From the NCBI GenBank assembly GCA_017513135.1, contig JAFWDH010000022.1, forward strand, positions 248,001-312,000: 64,000 nucleotides of DNA, written 5' to 3'. The DNA comes from Oscillospiraceae bacterium (lineage in GTDB: Bacteria > Bacillota > Clostridia > Oscillospirales > Ruminococcaceae). Made by a program: the position numbers and the translations under genes. The notes beneath the pieces are model-generated. The model saw only the letters and a program-made list of their open reading frames with translations, ran no database searches and was not told the DNA's origin. Shown here piece after piece: positions 26,923 to 35,326 of the stretch (within the stretch, counting starts at the first letter, position 1; each line of letters opens with the position of its first letter).

Positions 26923-27378
26923 TTATCTGCCTATGAATTCCTGTCCCAGTCTTGCTGCAAACTCGATTATATCGGGACACGGCCTGCTTTTATAATACTC
27001 CTCCGTCCTCGGTGCGGGATGGGTCTCCTCATTTATGCCAGGCTCCAGGCCAAGCAGATCCCTGCATTGCAGCGACCCGAATCTGTGGCTGAATCGTTCC
27101 ATCAGAGTCTGGCCGTCAGCGTAATTCTGTCCTTTTCTTTCCTGATCTGCTCCGTCGGTGTTTCCTTCCTCGTCTCCGCACGCCATCAGCATCCCCAGCA
27201 CAGCTCCGCAGATGTTCCTTGTCCTGCATACGCCGCCTCCGAGAAAAGCCGCAGTCCGGGCGGCAGATTCCCTGTCGACTCCTACCAGCGGAGCAAGCGC
27301 CATATATACCGACTGAGAACAGTTATACCCTTCATAGAAATTTGATCTAGCTGCAGATCCCGCATCATACGCTTCCAA
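26923..27378 (-). CDS. C_GCAxxG_C_C family protein
   Basis: 151 aa. Cysteine pattern of the family: YNCSQSV near residue 20, CRTRNICGAVLGMLMACG (about 51-68), C in LQCRDLLG and C in SRPCPDII. These are thought to bind a redox cofactor or metal. The start is TTG at 27378 with GGAG 7 bases before it, just after the radical SAM stop. It is the third gene of a VanZ / radical SAM / C_GCAxxG_C_C operon. The role is unknown, but a redox or activation partner of the radical SAM protein is a fair guess. Confidence 0.85.
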   Translation of the reverse strand: MEAYDAGSAARSNFYEGYNCSQSVYMALAPLVGVDRESAARTAAFLGGGVCRTRNICGAVLGMLMACGDEEGNTDGADQERKGQNYADGQTLMERFSHRFGSLQCRDLLGLEPGINEETHPAPRTEEYYKSRPCPDIIEFAARLGQEFIGR

Positions 27379-27380
27379 AG

Positions 27381-28277
27381 CTATACTCCTTCCATGTCAA
27401 ACGGAGGAATGAAGCTCTCTTCCTGAGTGCCACCCTCCTGTATAAAAGCATTCTCTATTCCCAGGCTCAGCGCATGGTCGATCAGCTCGTCATACTCCTC
27501 TTCCGTTACCGTCCGCATGAGTTCCGGAAATCCCGGGAGCCCTTCGGACGGAGGAGTATACTGATTCATCAGCGACAGTATCACGTCATTGCCGTAACTG
27601 TTCCATACATGGTCGACTGTTCTCTTCGCGTCTTCGACATATCCCGGCAGCAGAAGGATTCTGACAATGACCCCCCTCGTCATCATACCGTCTTCAGTGA
27701 AAACCGGTTCTCCTGAAGACCTGACCATCCTGTCCAGCGCAGCCTGGGCTACCTCAGGATAGTCGTATGCACCGGAATACCTGCGCGCCAGCTCCGGATC
27801 GCTGTATTTGAGATCAGTCAGCCAGATATCAGTATATTGGCTCATTATCTCAAACTGCTGTTCGGATATATATCCTCCCGTATTTGTGACCACAGGAATA
27901 TGCAAGCCGCGTTTTTTTGCCTTTTCAAGCGGTTTTTCTATCTGTGAGCAATAATGATCCGGTGTCACCAGATTGATGTTGTGAGCGCCTTTTTCCTGCA
28001 GTTCAATGAATATGTCAGACAGTCTGTCCGATGTTATTATCTTTCCCGCAGTTCCGCGTGAGATCTCCCTGTTCTGACAGAATACGCACTTCAGTGCGCA
28101 TCCGCTGAAGAATACCGTTCCCGAACCTCTGTCTCCGGAGATACACGGTTCCTCCCAGTAGTGGAGAGCTGCTCTGGCTAACATAAGCTCATCCGGCACT
28201 CCGCAGGTTCCGTATGATCCTGAGGTTCTTTCTGCCGAGCATCTTCTGGGACATATGCTGCACGATGATCCGGACAT
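27381..28277 (-). CDS. Radical SAM protein, PflA-like
   Basis: 298 aa. The [4Fe-4S]/SAM motif CALKCVFCQN is at about residues 61-70. Two extra Cys pairs at the N-terminus (CSICPRRCSAER, GTCGVP) are typical of the putative pyruvate-formate-lyase-activating-enzyme-like group. Other motifs: NINLVTPDHY, PVVTNTGGY and DIWLTDLKYSDPELARRYSG. ATG at 28277 overlaps the VanZ stop (TGATG), so the two are coupled. No glycyl-radical enzyme gene is in the window, so its substrate is unknown. Confidence 0.9.
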   Translation of the reverse strand: MSGSSCSICPRRCSAERTSGSYGTCGVPDELMLARAALHYWEEPCISGDRGSGTVFFSGCALKCVFCQNREISRGTAGKIITSDRLSDIFIELQEKGAHNINLVTPDHYCSQIEKPLEKAKKRGLHIPVVTNTGGYISEQQFEIMSQYTDIWLTDLKYSDPELARRYSGAYDYPEVAQAALDRMVRSSGEPVFTEDGMMTRGVIVRILLLPGYVEDAKRTVDHVWNSYGNDVILSLMNQYTPPSEGLPGFPELMRTVTEEEYDELIDHALSLGIENAFIQEGGTQEESFIPPFDMEGV

Positions 28278-28747
28278 CACTGTTCCCTTCCTTTCTCTTC
28301 AGCAATCACATCTGTTATAGCGGCACAGAACAAAAGGAATATCATTCCGGAGAAAGCCCCGCAAGTATCGATCCAGATGTCTGTCACGGAAGGTCCCCTT
28401 CCTGAGAATATCTGTATAGTCTCGTCCATGAAAGCAGCGAAATTGCACAGCAGAAACACCGCCACAAGAGAATAAACATCTCTCCGTCCGTATAACCTCC
28501 TGAGCGCCATGCCCTCTGCCCCGAGGATGAAGAACTCCGTGAAGTGCGCCAGTTTACGCAGGAGATGGACCGTTGCGAGTTCCTCTCCGACCAGAAATCT
28601 GAGTATGCCGTATACTCTGGCGAACAGCCACATGCTCTCTGCTTCCGATCTGTCCGATCCAAGCGCTGACTGTATCCAGATAGCGCACAACGTCAGGGCA
28701 ATGAGTCCGGTCAGTATCTTTCTGTTTTTTAATACAGTCTCTTTCAT
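28277..28747 (-). CDS. VanZ-like family membrane protein
   Basis: 156 aa with four membrane segments. VanZ signatures are present: LLRKLAHFTEFFILG, FMDETIQIFSGRGPSVTDIWIDTCGAFSG. VanZ proteins are associated with low-level teicoplanin resistance, but most chromosomal members are uncharacterised. It is first in the operon with the radical SAM gene. Confidence 0.88.
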   Translation of the reverse strand: MKETVLKNRKILTGLIALTLCAIWIQSALGSDRSEAESMWLFARVYGILRFLVGEELATVHLLRKLAHFTEFFILGAEGMALRRLYGRRDVYSLVAVFLLCNFAAFMDETIQIFSGRGPSVTDIWIDTCGAFSGMIFLLFCAAITDVIAEEKGREQ

Positions 28748-28799
28748 CTATGCAATCTCGTCCAATAACCGATCCTTTGCCTAACGGTTTTCTCAAAAC

Positions 28800-28829
28800 T
28801 TGCGGTACCTGCCTCTGCCGTTATAAAAT
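28800..28829 (+). promoter_or_regulatory. Candidate promoter of the barnase-barstar operon
   Basis: -35 TTGCGG (28800-28805), spacer 18, -10 TAAAAT (28824-28829), then CTGGAG before ATG at 28860. Confidence 0.5.
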
Positions 28830-28859
28830 AGCACCATCACCATACACTGGAGTTTATTC

Positions 28860-29507
28860 ATGGATATCCTAGTCATTATCCTGATAGCAGCAGTTATCGG
28901 CCTTTCCGCGGTCAGGTTCCTATCAAAGGACCCCAAGAGGAGAGAGACCGCTGACAGGATCCTGTACGTCATAGCTGCGCTTCTTGTTCTGTACATCTCC
29001 CTGACACAGTATCTCGGTTCCTCCGGGCAGCCGGAGGTCGTAGACCCCGACCCGACTCCTTCCGTAATCATAACGGATCCGGGCACAGACGAACCGTCAG
29101 GTCCGGTAACCGAACCCGAAAACGACCCCGTCGGACATGGTACGGTTTCTTCCGTGATAGACGAGAACGGAGCATACGATTCAAAGGAAGACGTCGCCCT
29201 TTATATACACACATACGGAAAACTGCCCCCGAACTACATCACGAAAAACGAGGCTGAAAAACTCGGATGGAACGGAGGTTCTGTTGAAAAATACGCGCCG
29301 GGCAAATGCATCGGAGGATCCAGGTTCTACAACAATGAGAAAAAACTTCCGGAGAAAAGCGGAAGAAAGTACTACGAATGCGATATAGATACCATCGGAG
29401 CTTCTTCACGCGGAGCCAAGAGGATAATCTACTCAAATGACGGGCTCATCTATTACACACCGGACCACTATGAGTCCTTTGAACTTCTGTATGAAGGAAA
29501 TGACTGA
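28860..29507 (+). CDS. Membrane-anchored barnase-like ribonuclease
   Basis: 215 aa. Two hydrophobic helices at the N-terminus (about 1-20 and 40-62), then a Pro/Asp-rich linker, then a full barnase domain (about 105-212). The catalytic residues of barnase can be placed: Lys27 (HTYGKLPPNYITKNEA), Glu73 (YYECDID), Arg83 and Arg87 (SSRGAKRIIYS) and His102 (TPDHYESF). The usual export signal is replaced by a membrane anchor. The stop overlaps the barstar start (TGATG), so toxin and inhibitor are made together. Confidence 0.9.
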   Translation: MDILVIILIAAVIGLSAVRFLSKDPKRRETADRILYVIAALLVLYISLTQYLGSSGQPEVVDPDPTPSVIITDPGTDEPSGPVTEPENDPVGHGTVSSVIDENGAYDSKEDVALYIHTYGKLPPNYITKNEAEKLGWNGGSVEKYAPGKCIGGSRFYNNEKKLPEKSGRKYYECDIDTIGASSRGAKRIIYSNDGLIYYTPDHYESFELLYEGND

Positions 29508-29809
29508 TGAAACACTATTCCGTTGATCTTAGAAACATATATACCAGGGAATCTCTCCACCAGGCACTCATGGATGCTCTTGAACTTCCTGATTACTATG
29601 GGAAAAACCTAGATGCCCTGATGGACTGCATGACAGAGATAAGAGAAGACTGTGAGATCGAATTTACCGGCCTGTCAGAACTGACGGACAACCTGATGGA
29701 ATATGCGGAAAGGTTTTTGACCACTCTGCATCTCGCTGCCTTTGAGAACCATCACATAACCCTCTTGTTCAGGGAGGAACCTGCTTCCCGTTCTCCAATT
29801 GATGGCTGA
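29507..29809 (+). CDS. Barstar-family RNase inhibitor
   Basis: 100 aa. Clear barstar pattern: LHQALMDALELPDYYGKNLDALMDCMTE, which keeps Tyr29, Asp35 and Asp39 used to plug the barnase active site; Trp38 is Met. The C-terminal strand ends HITLLFREE. It is the immunity partner of the preceding RNase, presumably protecting the cytoplasm. Followed by a terminator. Confidence 0.93.
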   Translation: MKHYSVDLRNIYTRESLHQALMDALELPDYYGKNLDALMDCMTEIREDCEIEFTGLSELTDNLMEYAERFLTTLHLAAFENHHITLLFREEPASRSPIDG

Positions 29810-29830
29810 ACAGAGATCGGAAAACTGCCG

Positions 29831-29856
29831 GCTCTCCGCTGCGCGGAGAGCTTTTT
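29831..29856 (+). terminator. Terminator after barstar
   Basis: GCTCTCCGC (29831-29839), loop TGC, GCGGAGAGC (29843-29851), then TTTTT. Confidence 0.9.
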
Positions 29857-31063
29857 ATTGGCTATCTCTCATTTTTCTGAGAAAGCTCCCCTGCGGAGCC
29901 GGGACAGGCAGTGACATATGAAGTTCCATATCCGCATGCCGGGCTGCTTCTATGATTGAGCCCTCGCTGTCCCTGATCTCTCCGGCAGTGAATGTGACAG
30001 ATTCCTTTCCCGGCATGAGGATCTCAAGTTCATCTCCCGGAAAGAACCTGTTTCTCTGATGAAGCACAGCATTTCCGGTTTCGTCGCAGCTGTCCACTAC
30101 CGCTGCCACATCATATGTGGAGTAGTACTCGGAATCCTTAGTGTACTGGCCCGGATAACCGAAATAAAAACCTGTGGAATACTCCCTGTGGCTTACCTTA
30201 TATACTTCATCTTTCCATATCTGCTCCAGTTCGGTCCCTTTTTCTGCAGCATCCACTGCATGCCTGTAAGCAGATGTTACCGAAGCGACATAGTATGATG
30301 ACTTCGTTCTGCCTTCTATCTTTATGCTGCTGATTCCGGCATCATACATCTCTTTGACGTGATCTATCATGCACATGTCCCTAGAGTTGAAGATGAATGT
30401 CCCGTTATCCTCGCTTATCTGCATATACTCCCCGGGCCTCTTCTCCTCGACCAGATAGTATTTCCATCTGCAGGGCTGAGCGCACTCTCCCCTGTTTGCA
30501 TCCCTTCCGGTGAGGTAGTTTGACAGGAGGCATCTCCCCGAAAACGACACGCACATGGCGCCGTGACAGAATGCCTCTATATCCATATCATCCGGTATCT
30601 CGGAACGAAGCTTTGCTATATCGGCCATCGACATCTCACGCGCCAGCACGGCTCTTTTAGCGCCGAGGTCATAGAATGCCTTTGCGGTCTCGCTGTTCAT
30701 GACACCTGCCTGAGTACTCACATGCATCTCGACATGAGGCGCATATCTGCGGCACATTGACATCACTCCGATATCGGTGACTATGACTCCGTCAGCCGAA
30801 ACATCTTCAAGAAGCTCAAGGAACTCGGGGATTGCTCCGATCTCCGACTCGTTAGGCACTGTATTGCAGGTGACATATATCCTGACTCCGCGGGTATGGG
30901 CATACCGCATCGCCTGACGCAGCTCATCCGGAGTAAAGTTTCCGGCAGTGGCTCTCATCCCAAAGGAAGTGCCTGCAAGATACACCGCATCAGCGCCGTA
31001 TCTCACCGCTGTGATCAGTCTGTCCATATCTCCCGCCGGGGAAAGAACTTCCATTTTTCTCAT
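29855..31063 (-). CDS. U32 family protein, TrhP-like tRNA hydroxylation factor
   Basis: 402 aa. Peptidase U32 signature EAFCHGAMCVSFSGRCLLSNYLTGRDANRGECAQPCRW (residues about 164-200) contains the four Cys expected to hold an iron-sulfur cluster. The opening MEVLSPAGDMDRLITAVRYGADAVYLAG is typical. Members of this size (YegQ, YrrO type) work in prephenate-dependent 5-hydroxyuridine formation at tRNA position 34, so a tRNA-modification role is more likely than proteolysis. It is divergent from a longer U32 gene. ATG start. Confidence 0.85.
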   Translation of the reverse strand: MRKMEVLSPAGDMDRLITAVRYGADAVYLAGTSFGMRATAGNFTPDELRQAMRYAHTRGVRIYVTCNTVPNESEIGAIPEFLELLEDVSADGVIVTDIGVMSMCRRYAPHVEMHVSTQAGVMNSETAKAFYDLGAKRAVLAREMSMADIAKLRSEIPDDMDIEAFCHGAMCVSFSGRCLLSNYLTGRDANRGECAQPCRWKYYLVEEKRPGEYMQISEDNGTFIFNSRDMCMIDHVKEMYDAGISSIKIEGRTKSSYYVASVTSAYRHAVDAAEKGTELEQIWKDEVYKVSHREYSTGFYFGYPGQYTKDSEYYSTYDVAAVVDSCDETGNAVLHQRNRFFPGDELEILMPGKESVTFTAGEIRDSEGSIIEAARHADMELHMSLPVPAPQGSFLRKMRDSQ

Positions 31064-31151
31064 TTACAATCACCTGCAGTCTTTCATATTACGCTTTCCA
31101 ATTCTATCAAATCGTGACGCTGATTTCATCAGATGGAACTGTCAGCCACTG

Positions 31152-31160
31152 TGATATAAT
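31152..31160 (+). promoter_or_regulatory. Extended -10 promoter of the long U32 gene
   Basis: TGATATAAT, a perfect TGN-TATAAT extended -10, about 40 bases before ATG at 31203, with ACGGAGG at the RBS. Confidence 0.6.
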
Positions 31161-31202
31161 TCCTAGAGCAGTATCTCTTTTCTGTATTACGGAGGACTTA
31201 AA

Positions 31203-33233
31203 ATGCCTGAGATCCTTGCCCCTGCGGGCGGAATGGAACAGCTCATAGCCGCAGTAAGGAGCGGCGCAGACGCTGTATATCTAGGAATCCAGGATTTCAA
31301 CGCAAGACGCAACGCAGCCAATTTTGACAGAGAGACTCTCCCCCAGGCAGTCTCATACTGCCATGGAAGAGACGTTAAGGTATATGCCACGGTCAACATA
31401 AACATACTGGACAGCGAGATGGAAATGCTGGAAAGATCGGCAGACATGCTCGCCGCATCCGGCGTCGATGCTGTCATCATCCAGGATCTGGCTGTACTGA
31501 AACTGTTCCGCGAAAAATATCCCACCATAAAGAGATACGCCTCAACGCAGACCGCGGTCCATAACGTTGACGGTGCCCTGTTCCTTCGGGATATGGGCTT
31601 CGACAGTGTCGTCATAGCCAGAGAACTCACACTGGATGAGATGAGGATGATCTGTTCCTCATGCGGGATCAAAACGGAAGCTTTCATTCACGGCGCTCAC
31701 TGCATGAGCCTTTCCGGAGCCTGCTATCTTTCATCCATGATAGGCGGCAGAAGCGGAAACAGAGGCCTGTGCGCGCAGCCCTGCAGGCTGGACTGGAGAT
31801 GCGGCTCATGCGACCATGTACTCTCACTTAAGGACATGTCCCTGATCGGTCATATAAACGAGATGGCCGAGGCAGGCGTAGACTCCTTCAAGATAGAGGG
31901 AAGGATGAAGCGTCCGGAATATGTTTCGGCCGCTGTCACTGCCTGCAGGAACGCGCTTGAGGGCAGAGAATACGATATCGACACGCTCAGAGCCGTCTTC
32001 TCAAGGAGCGGCTTTACGGACGGATACCTCATTGGCAAACGCGACCGCAATATGTTCGGATACAGAACAAAGGACGACGTCACGGACGCGACTTCAGTTC
32101 TGAGCACGATAGCCTCCGGGTACCGCAACGAGCTTCAGCGCATACCGGTCAGCATGAAAGCTATGATCAGTTTCGATGGCTCTTCACTCACGGTGACTGA
32201 CGGTACTGATAGCGTAACGGCGGAAGGCGCCAAAGCAGAAAAAGCAGTCAACCGCGCCACCGACGACGCTTCAGTCAGAAGTTCTCTGACAAAGACGGGA
32301 GGCACTCCTTTTATTGCGGAGCAGATAGAGACGGACATACAGGATGGAGTCTTTATTCCCGCCGCTGAGCTAAACCGTATGAGAAGAGAAGCTCTGGACC
32401 GGCTGCTTGAGATCAGATCCAGGATCGTTCCTCACGAACCTCATGCATATACAAAAATCCCTCACACCGCGTACCGCTCCGGCATTGCGCATCCTCAGCT
32501 CTGGGCGAGATTCTATGATCCTTCTCTGATACCCGATTCAGCAGATCTCAGCAGGATCATCGTGCCGGCGGACAGGATCGACCGCGCTCTCATAGAGAAA
32601 TACGGAAGCCGCTTGACAGTCCAGCTACCAACAGCCCTTTTCCCAGAAGACGAGGAGTCGTTCCGCGCCGGTCTTGAGCACCTCAGAGATCTCGGAGCGG
32701 ATTCAGTCTGGGCAGACAACATCTACGGGATAAGACTTGGCCGTGAGCTTGACATGAAGGTGTTCGGCGGATTCGGACTGAACATAACGAACTCAGCCTC
32801 TCTCGCAGATATGGAAAACTGCGGTCTTGCTGCAGCAACGGTATCTTTTGAGATCTCCATGAAACAGGTAATGGATCTCGGAGGCTCGATACCGAGAGGG
32901 ATCGTCAAGTACGGCCGTCTGCCTCTGATGCACTACCGCAACTGTCCGGCGAAAGCCTCAATAGGCTGCGCAGCATGCCACAGACACGGCGAGCTCACAG
33001 ACAGAATGAACGTGGTCTTTCCCGTGGAATGCGTCGAACAGAAGTTCTCGACTCTTCTGAACTCTGTGCCTCTGCATATAGCTGAAAGAAACACTGACGG
33101 CCTTGATTTCTCGCTTCTTTGGTTCACCCGTGAGGACTCTGGTGAGATATCGGAAGTGATCGAAGACTTCAGAGGCGGCAGGAAAACTACGCGTCAGCGC
33201 ACGTCAGGGCTCTATTACAGAGAGTTGCTGTGA
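31203..33233 (+). CDS. U32 family protein with DUF3656-like region, RlhA-like
   Basis: 676 aa. N-terminal half is U32: PEILAPAGGMEQLIAAVRSGADAVYLG and TEAFIHGAHCMSLSGACYLSSMIGGRSGNRGLCAQPCR. The middle and C-terminal parts correspond to the longer form of the family; a further Cys cluster, NCPAKASIGCAACH, lies near residue 580. The length resembles E. coli RlhA, which hydroxylates C2501 of 23S rRNA. Assignment to rRNA rather than tRNA modification is by length and domain content only. Divergent from the short U32 gene. Confidence 0.85.
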   Translation: MPEILAPAGGMEQLIAAVRSGADAVYLGIQDFNARRNAANFDRETLPQAVSYCHGRDVKVYATVNINILDSEMEMLERSADMLAASGVDAVIIQDLAVLKLFREKYPTIKRYASTQTAVHNVDGALFLRDMGFDSVVIARELTLDEMRMICSSCGIKTEAFIHGAHCMSLSGACYLSSMIGGRSGNRGLCAQPCRLDWRCGSCDHVLSLKDMSLIGHINEMAEAGVDSFKIEGRMKRPEYVSAAVTACRNALEGREYDIDTLRAVFSRSGFTDGYLIGKRDRNMFGYRTKDDVTDATSVLSTIASGYRNELQRIPVSMKAMISFDGSSLTVTDGTDSVTAEGAKAEKAVNRATDDASVRSSLTKTGGTPFIAEQIETDIQDGVFIPAAELNRMRREALDRLLEIRSRIVPHEPHAYTKIPHTAYRSGIAHPQLWARFYDPSLIPDSADLSRIIVPADRIDRALIEKYGSRLTVQLPTALFPEDEESFRAGLEHLRDLGADSVWADNIYGIRLGRELDMKVFGGFGLNITNSASLADMENCGLAAATVSFEISMKQVMDLGGSIPRGIVKYGRLPLMHYRNCPAKASIGCAACHRHGELTDRMNVVFPVECVEQKFSTLLNSVPLHIAERNTDGLDFSLLWFTREDSGEISEVIEDFRGGRKTTRQRTSGLYYRELL

Positions 33234-33300
33234 TACATACCCATTTACGTCATGATCTCATTGACCGTCATTTCGCACAACGATTTACTTAGTATAGGAA

Positions 33301-33330
33301 AAGTGCCTTCGGATTGATCCGAAGGCACTT
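33301..33330. terminator. Bidirectional terminator
   Basis: AAGTGCCTTCGGAT (33301-33314), then TG, then ATCCGAAGGCACTT (33317-33330), followed by ATTTCTT. Between the convergent U32 and CorA genes. Confidence 0.8.
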
Positions 33331-33354
33331 ATTTCTTATTCATACTGCTCAGTT

Positions 33355-34299
33355 TCAGTGCATCTTCTTGTGGTTGAAATACCACAGCACAAGCACACTG
33401 AACAGGATCGAGAGGGCTACGATGATATAGAACGCATGAGGGAGCTGCGCAAGCGGCAGTTCTTCTATAGCGAGGTTCATTCCGTATGCCCCGAACACTA
33501 TATTGGGTATGGAAAGAACTATAGTCGCGACTGCCAGGACCTTCATCACAACGTTCATATTGTTGGAGATGACCGATGCATATGCATCCATCATTCCGTT
33601 GAGTATCCCGTTATAGATCTCCGCCATCTCAAGAGCCTGCCTGCACTCGACCATGACTTCATCCAGCAGTTCCCTGTCATCCTCATACTTCTTTATTGAA
33701 CTTGTGTTCAGAACTTTCTGCAGAACGTTCTGCATGGCTTTCAGGGAAGTCATGAAATACAGCAAGCTTTTCCCGAGCTCCATCATATCGATAAGAGCTG
33801 AATTCTCCGTCGACTCCTGAAGGTTTTTTTCTATCTCTTCACTCTGCTTGTTAATCACACGCAGGCTTCTCAGATAAAGCTGGGCATTCTGGAACAATAT
33901 CTGCAGGAGAAACCTTGTCTTGAGGTGAGTGCTGAACCTTCTGGATTTGCGCCACGCAGAAGTGTTAAGCGCATCGGTATTCTCCAGACAGACAGTGATG
34001 ATGGTGTCCTTTGTGATGATGACGCCCAGAGGTATCGTGACATATCTGTTTTTGCCATTGCGTTCCTCTATGGTAGGAACGTCAACGATGACCATCGTAT
34101 ATGTCTCCTCTACTTCAATACGCGAACTCTCTTCCTCATCCAATGCGTCACGGATGTCATCGGACTCTATTCCGTACATCCCTGCGATTCGATTGAGCTC
34201 ATCCTCAGTAGGAGCGGTCATCTTTATCCAGCAATTCTTGCATGGCTCTTCTACCTTGACAGTGCTGCCGTCTTCCTGTGTCCAGAAGATCTCTACCAT
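33355..34299 (-). CDS. corA: CorA-like divalent cation transporter
   Basis: 314 aa. Long N-terminal cytoplasmic domain, then two C-terminal membrane helices (about 250-270 and 285-307). The pore signature is YGMN in VFGAYGMNLAIEELPLA, the CorA GMN motif. The long helix before the pore (IYNGILNGMMDAYASVISNNMNVVMK) is typical. Mg2+ (or Co2+/Ni2+) transport is known for the family. ATG follows GGAAAAGTTCAT, a weak RBS. Confidence 0.93.
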   Translation of the reverse strand: MVEIFWTQEDGSTVKVEEPCKNCWIKMTAPTEDELNRIAGMYGIESDDIRDALDEEESSRIEVEETYTMVIVDVPTIEERNGKNRYVTIPLGVIITKDTIITVCLENTDALNTSAWRKSRRFSTHLKTRFLLQILFQNAQLYLRSLRVINKQSEEIEKNLQESTENSALIDMMELGKSLLYFMTSLKAMQNVLQKVLNTSSIKKYEDDRELLDEVMVECRQALEMAEIYNGILNGMMDAYASVISNNMNVVMKVLAVATIVLSIPNIVFGAYGMNLAIEELPLAQLPHAFYIIVALSILFSVLVLWYFNHKKMH

Positions 34300-34377
34300 T
34301 ATGAACTTTTCCTTTCTGTTAGAAAAAGATTATTTAGTAAGCGATAAGTGTTATAGTCTGTGTCTTTTCCAGTGGAT

Positions 34378-35211
34378 CTATACTTCCCTCAGCACACCGT
34401 GGAGAACGTATCTCGCGTTTTCAAATGCGTGCGAGCACGTCGAGAGAGTGACGACACAGTCTGAAACACTGAAACTGACATCAGAGGTAAAATCAGACTT
34501 CTCGATAAGATTGTCGTGCCACTGCTGGAAGGCATCATCTGAGCTGAACGTCACTTTCCACGGTTCTCCTCTTGCCGCCGAAACGTATCCGGAGAAGAAC
34601 TCTATGACATATGTTCCCGTAGGGGTGTAGAGAGTCGCGGTGGGATTATTGTTATAGAACGACTGGCTCGAATAGTTCTGAATGCAGGTGAACATCGATC
34701 CGTCATTCATCCTGTGACCGTAAATGATATTGTTCCTGGAATCGAAGCCACTTGAAGTCCTATAGTCCAGGAAAGGACAGCCGCAGATGTTGTACTCTCC
34801 AGTGAAAAGGTGATTGAGATAATAGTCGTTGTTGCTGCACTGCGTAACAGGATAATTCAGTGCAGTTCCCGCTATTTCTATCCATCCGACGACATCCCCG
34901 TTGATCTCGCGGAGCGAGGCAAAATTGGCTCCAAGCTGCTGCAGGCGGATATACTTGCCTATCTCGACCTCAGTCATACCGCCGTCCATTCCCGATATGT
35001 TTCCCGTGTCACCGGGAGTTCCGGTCTCGCCCGGATCGAAAGTCATATACTGATTCAGTCCGCTGTATGAATCCTTGCTCTGACTGTATTGTTTTCCCAC
35101 AAAGATCATCCTGCTGGTGGAGTAAATAAAAATGCCGACAAGAAGGATGACCGCTACGTTAAGGGCCTTTCTCTTCTGCTTTGCTGTAAATACTTTTTTC
35201 TTAATGTACAT
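34378..35211 (-). CDS. srtB: Class B sortase
   Basis: 277 aa. Cytoplasmic basic N-terminus, one signal-anchor helix (about 18-37), then the extracellular sortase barrel. The catalytic triad is visible: His in IIYGHRMNDGSMF, Cys in VVTLSTCSHAF, and Arg in NARYVLHGVL. The HRMNDGSMF context is that of SrtB. It attaches or polymerises surface proteins at the membrane exterior. The only surface-protein gene nearby is the Ig-like one upstream (35327-36247), which lacks a standard NPxTN or LPxTG motif. Confidence 0.93.
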   Translation of the reverse strand: MYIKKKVFTAKQKRKALNVAVILLVGIFIYSTSRMIFVGKQYSQSKDSYSGLNQYMTFDPGETGTPGDTGNISGMDGGMTEVEIGKYIRLQQLGANFASLREINGDVVGWIEIAGTALNYPVTQCSNNDYYLNHLFTGEYNICGCPFLDYRTSSGFDSRNNIIYGHRMNDGSMFTCIQNYSSQSFYNNNPTATLYTPTGTYVIEFFSGYVSAARGEPWKVTFSSDDAFQQWHDNLIEKSDFTSDVSFSVSDCVVTLSTCSHAFENARYVLHGVLREV

Positions 35212-35242
35212 TTACCTTCACCATATGATCTCTGGAATTAAA

Positions 35243-35285
35243 GAGAAGGCAGATCATTCTCAAATGGATCCGCCTTCTCATTTTT
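35243..35285. terminator. Hairpin between surface-protein gene and sortase gene
   Basis: GAGAAGGC (35243-35250) pairs with GCCTTCTC (35272-35279); an inner GATC/GATC pair extends it. T5 follows on the plus side and TTTAATT on the minus side. It may limit read-through from the surface-protein gene into srtB. Confidence 0.6.
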
Positions 35286-35326
35286 GCTGTGATAGAATGA
35301 TCCCTAATCCGGTCTTTTAAAATGGA

